A DNA stretch of 9,084 bases, from assembly GCA_026988735.1 (NCBI GenBank), contig JALSKR010000277.1:1-9084 (forward strand), read 5' to 3'. The translations under genes and the position numbers were made by a program. The DNA is from Sulfurimonas sp. GTDB taxonomy: Bacteria > Campylobacterota > Campylobacteria > Campylobacterales > Sulfurimonadaceae. The notes beneath the pieces were generated by a model. The model was not told the origin of the DNA. It saw only the letters and a program-made list of their open reading frames with translations, and did no database searches. This document shows positions 6,724 to 9,084 of this stretch, piece after piece (positions within the stretch are counted from its first letter, which is position 1; each line of letters starts with the position of its first letter).

Positions 6724-6749
6724 TAATCAAAATTTGAGTATAATCAAAT
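6724..6749 (+). promoter_or_regulatory. Promoter abutting the start of the 76-residue membrane gene
   Basis: TATAAT at 6739-6744 ends 5 bp before the ATG at 6750, so the transcript would begin at or near the start codon. The -10 lies inside a dyad, ATTTGA-N6-TCAAAT (6732-6749). The octamer TAATCAAA occurs at 6724 and 6741, 17 bp apart, and again at 5128 upstream of pilin 1. Regulatory meaning is unproven. Confidence 0.5.
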
Positions 6750-6980
6750 ATGGCTAAAATAGATGAGATAAAAGAGCATATTGGTGCACTGAAAAGTTAT
6801 TTAAATATTCTTGTCGCTATTATATTAACATTGGGCGCAGGTGTATCAAGATTATATATTTCTAATAATATAACAGTTCTCTTTTGGATAGGGATTATCT
6901 TGATAGTGGTTCTTTTGGTTTTATTTATTATAATATCACGGAGTATTCACTTGAATATAAAAAAATTAAAGGATTTATAA
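6750..6980 (+). CDS. Small two-TM membrane protein, unknown function
   Basis: 76 residues. A short charged N-terminus (MAKIDEIKEHIGALKSYL) that looks helical is followed by a first hydrophobic segment at about 17-35, a short polar turn (ISNNIT), a second strong TM segment at about 42-62, and a basic C-terminal tail (NIKKLKDL). I do not recognise a named family; small proteins of this layout are usually annotated hypothetical. An in-frame stop 9 bp upstream fixes the ATG as the first possible start. There is no Shine-Dalgarno, and the -10 box is only 5 bp away, so it may be translated from a leaderless mRNA. The next small gene starts immediately after its stop. Confidence 0.65.
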   Translation: MAKIDEIKEHIGALKSYLNILVAIILTLGAGVSRLYISNNITVLFWIGIILIVVLLVLFIIISRSIHLNIKKLKDL

Positions 6981-6981
6981 A

Positions 6982-7077
6982 ATGGATTTAGCAACAGTTG
7001 CAATTGTAGCAGTAGCAATTCTTTTTGCCGCTACAATAATATATGGGACCAAACAAATAATTGAAATTGACAGTTAG
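6982..7077 (+). CDS. 31-residue single-TM small protein, unknown function
   Basis: Short open frame starting 1 bp after the stop of the 76-residue gene. AAAGGA (6968-6973), inside the end of that gene, is 8 nt before the ATG, a good ribosome site that suggests translational coupling. The product is one hydrophobic helix (about residues 3-21, ATVAIVAVAILFAATIIYG) followed by a short polar tail, TKQIIEIDS. Possible roles include a partner subunit of the upstream two-TM protein or a small membrane regulator. No family is recognised. Support rests on the ribosome site, the tight spacing and the coherent TM sequence. Confidence 0.55.
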   Translation: MDLATVAIVAVAILFAATIIYGTKQIIEIDS

Positions 7078-7113
7078 TTTTGTGTTCTCTAGTTTAAAAA
7101 AATCTTTTGAAAT

Positions 7114-9033
7114 TTGCATATAAACTACTACAATATAGCACTCATAGGTTCACCACTTGGTGAGTTTACCTACCACTCAGAACAAGCGATAGAACTTGGC
7201 AGACGCGTGAGCGTACATGTAAAGAGCAGAACACTTAGCGGTGTTGTTGTTTCATCATGTAGACAACCTGATTTTAAAACCCATGAAATTTTAGAAGTGC
7301 ATGCGTTTCGTTTTTCAGACAAACAGCTTACACTTGCCAGATTTATAGCTTCTTACTATATTTGTTCTTTAGGTGATGCTTTAGCGTTAATGTTGCCTTA
7401 CGAAACAACAGGCGGCACTGAAGTACCGGTTTCGGGTGTAAATGAAACTGAGTCAGAAGTACTCGGAACCCATGCTTTAGCGTGGGCTATGCGTCATAAG
7501 AACACAAAAAGTACCTCTAAAATTATACTTTCATCCAAACAGAAAAAAGCACTCAAATTCCTGCAACAACACAAAGTCTCCCTTCTTTTCGGTGATACAG
7601 GCAGCGGAAAAACAGAAGTTTATATGAAATACTTTGAACAGATGGCAGACAACAATAAAACATCCATTTTTTTAATGCCGGAAATCTCTCTTACACCGCA
7701 AATGTCCAAGCGCCTTAAAGAACATTTTGGTGATGATTTTGTGATGTGGCACTCAAAACTCACTCCCTTGGCAAAGAAAAAAGCCCTTGCAAAAATCTAT
7801 GCCGGAGAAGCAAAAATCATAGCCGGTGCACGCTCGGCACTCTTTTTACCTGTAAAAAATCTGGGACTCATTATTGTCGATGAAGAGCATGATGAGAGCT
7901 ACAAGTCATCTTCTCGTCCACGTTACAATGCCAGAGATTTGGCTATTTATATGGGGAAACTTTATGATGTACATGTAGTCCTTGGGAGTGCAACACCTTC
8001 TTTGAACTCTTATGTCAAATTTCCTCATTTTAGGTTAAAAGGGGGACATTTCAGTGCAGAAAAACAGTTTGTTTATGAAAAAAGCCCCGAGAGCCTCTCA
8101 CCTCTGATTATAGAAAATTTACAAGAAGTATTGAATAAAAAAGAACAGGCTATCGTCTTTTTGCCGACACGTGCCAATTTTAAATATTTGCAGTGTCAAG
8201 ATTGCGGACATACTGTCAAATGTGCATTTTGCAGCGTGGGTATGAGTGTGCATCAGCATGCCCGAGCACTCAAATGTCACTACTGTAATTTTACACAGGC
8301 CATTCCTCAGGTTTGCCCCGAGTGTCACAGTCCAAATTTGAGTAGTTCACGGCTTGGAACGGCAGAAGTGGCAAAAAATTTAAGCGAAATTTTTCCCGAG
8401 GCAAAGATAGAACAGTTTGACAGAGATGTCATCACCACAGCAAATAAACTCAAAAAAGCACTCAAGCGATTTAATGACAGAGAGAGTGATATTTTAGTGG
8501 GAACACAAATGCTCTCAAAAGGACATGATTATCATGGGGTGACGCTTGCAGTGGTTCTGGGTATGGACAATATGCTTAATATGAGTGATTATCGTGCGCG
8601 GGAAAAAGCACTCTCTGCTTTGATTCAGGTAGCCGGACGGAGTGGGAGGGCAAAAGATGCAAAGGTAATAGTGCAGACCTTTAATGAAGATTTTTTTAAA
8701 AACTACATAGAGAGATATGAGAAGTTCTTAGAAGAAGAAAAAGTGTTCAGACAAGAGCTTTATCCGCCGTATAAAAAACTCTGTCGGATTCTGTTTGCTC
8801 ATAAAAACGGAGCAAAAGCACAGGAACAGATGCGAAAAATGCAGGAGAATCTGCTTACATGTAACGGTGTAGAGATAGTCGGTGCAAAAAAATGCGCTAT
8901 AGAAAAGGTGGCAAACAAGTACAGGTTTGAGATACTCCTGCGTGCCGATAAAAGTACAGATATTATAAAAGCGGTAAAGTCCGCAAAAGTTGATTTGGCT
9001 GAAATAGATATGGATCCTATAGAATTTGGGTGA
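7114..9033 (+). CDS. priA: Primosomal protein N', replication-restart helicase PriA
   Basis: Superfamily 2 3'-5' DNA helicase that recognises stalled or repaired forks and reloads the replicative helicase. It has 639 residues, shorter than E. coli (732) and in the range seen in epsilonproteobacteria. The order is: N-terminal fork-binding domain (1 to about 95), linker (about 96-138), Walker A GDTGSGKT (160-167), DEEH (256-259), ARSALF (239-244), GSATP (291-295), and eight zinc-ligand cysteines in four CxxC pairs (361/364, 370/373, 388/391, 401/404). Helicase motifs V and VI follow: GTQMLSKGHD (463-472) and QVAGRSGR (505-512). The only standard start is TTG 7114, because a TGA lies two codons upstream. 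No clear Shine-Dalgarno is seen. The linker contains a translated hairpin repeat (residues about 117-128). Confidence 0.95.
   Translation: MHINYYNIALIGSPLGEFTYHSEQAIELGRRVSVHVKSRTLSGVVVSSCRQPDFKTHEILEVHAFRFSDKQLTLARFIASYYICSLGDALALMLPYETTGGTEVPVSGVNETESEVLGTHALAWAMRHKNTKSTSKIILSSKQKKALKFLQQHKVSLLFGDTGSGKTEVYMKYFEQMADNNKTSIFLMPEISLTPQMSKRLKEHFGDDFVMWHSKLTPLAKKKALAKIYAGEAKIIAGARSALFLPVKNLGLIIVDEEHDESYKSSSRPRYNARDLAIYMGKLYDVHVVLGSATPSLNSYVKFPHFRLKGGHFSAEKQFVYEKSPESLSPLIIENLQEVLNKKEQAIVFLPTRANFKYLQCQDCGHTVKCAFCSVGMSVHQHARALKCHYCNFTQAIPQVCPECHSPNLSSSRLGTAEVAKNLSEIFPEAKIEQFDRDVITTANKLKKALKRFNDRESDILVGTQMLSKGHDYHGVTLAVVLGMDNMLNMSDYRAREKALSALIQVAGRSGRAKDAKVIVQTFNEDFFKNYIERYEKFLEEEKVFRQELYPPYKKLCRILFAHKNGAKAQEQMRKMQENLLTCNGVEIVGAKKCAIEKVANKYRFEILLRADKSTDIIKAVKSAKVDLAEIDMDPIEFG
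7464..7488 (+). repeat. Hairpin repeat, copy B, inside priA
   Basis: CGGAA (7464-7468), stem CCCATGC, loop TTTA (7476-7479), stem GCGTGGG (one G-T pair), then CT. It matches copy A at 9050 in all but three of the first 25 positions; two of the differences are the two partners of one stem pair. It is read in frame as LGTHALAWA within the linker between the PriA N-terminal and helicase domains. Confidence 0.65.
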
Positions 9034-9084
9034 TATATGAACTTATTTTCGGAACCCATGTTTTAACATGGGCTGTATGGCTTG
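9034..9084 (+). repeat. Hairpin repeat, copy A, downstream of priA (may run past window edge)
   Basis: After the priA stop comes a 16-bp spacer and then the element: CGGAA (9050-9054), stem CCCATGT, loop TTTA (9062-9065), stem ACATGGG, then CT. Pairing is perfect. It has the same orientation as copy B. No T-tract follows, so it does not look like an intrinsic terminator for priA. The rest of the element may lie beyond the window. Confidence 0.6.

Noticed and set aside
9037..9066. Tiny open frame beginning ATG at 9037 after priA
   Set aside because: It stops after nine codons inside the hairpin repeat, so it has no support as a gene.
1..9084. CRISPR array, tRNA, rRNA, insertion sequence or prophage
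   Set aside because: I saw no regularly spaced direct repeats, no tRNA cloverleaf or rRNA sequence, and no transposase or integrase in the window.

Overview
The window looks like chromosome from a member of the Campylobacterota (epsilonproteobacteria), most likely a Sulfurimonas-like free-living species. It is AT-rich. It carries flgB-flgC-fliE followed directly by a class B penicillin-binding protein gene, the order known from Helicobacter pylori (HP1559 to HP1556) and Campylobacter jejuni. A sigma-54 site of the epsilonproteobacterial type precedes flgB. The pilins have short leaders with Gly or Ala before the cleavage site. The genus is an inference from general resemblance; no marker gene here settles it.

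Layout, left to right. Positions 1-1082 (minus) hold nearly all of prfB, peptide chain release factor 2, cut by the window edge a few codons before its end. A 62-bp divergent gap with a symmetric double -10 element separates it from panC, pantothenate synthetase (1145-1966, plus). panC runs tail to tail into, and overlaps by 24 bp, a minus-strand operon at 4984-1943: flgB, flgC, fliE and ftsI. This operon makes the proximal flagellar rod, the rod/MS-ring adaptor and the septal peptidoglycan transpeptidase. A GG-N10-GC sigma-54 promoter lies just upstream of flgB.

The 216-bp divergent region 4985-5200 holds that promoter, a perfect 12-bp palindrome, a strong hairpin repeat and the presumed promoter of the first of three plus-strand type IV pilin-like genes (5201-5641, 5778-6242, 6260-6718). 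The three proteins share an almost identical hydrophobic N-terminal segment and have divergent tails, each with a pair of cysteines. A terminator-like hairpin follows the first; the second and third sit 17 bp apart and are probably cotranscribed. No pilus assembly gene is in view.

Next comes a two-gene cassette of small membrane proteins: 76 residues with two TM segments (6750-6980) and 31 residues with one TM segment (6982-7077). The first has a -10 box so close to its ATG that the mRNA may be leaderless. The window ends with priA, the replication-restart helicase (7114-9033), which starts at TTG.

The most unusual feature is a small family of hairpin repeats: CGGAA, then a 7-bp stem around a TTTA loop. 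There are three copies: in the flgB/pilin intergenic region, in frame inside the priA coding sequence, and 17 bp after priA. The stem sequences differ by compensating changes while the prefix and loop are constant. This suggests a dispersed palindromic element maintained for its fold, one copy of which has become protein-coding in a PriA linker.
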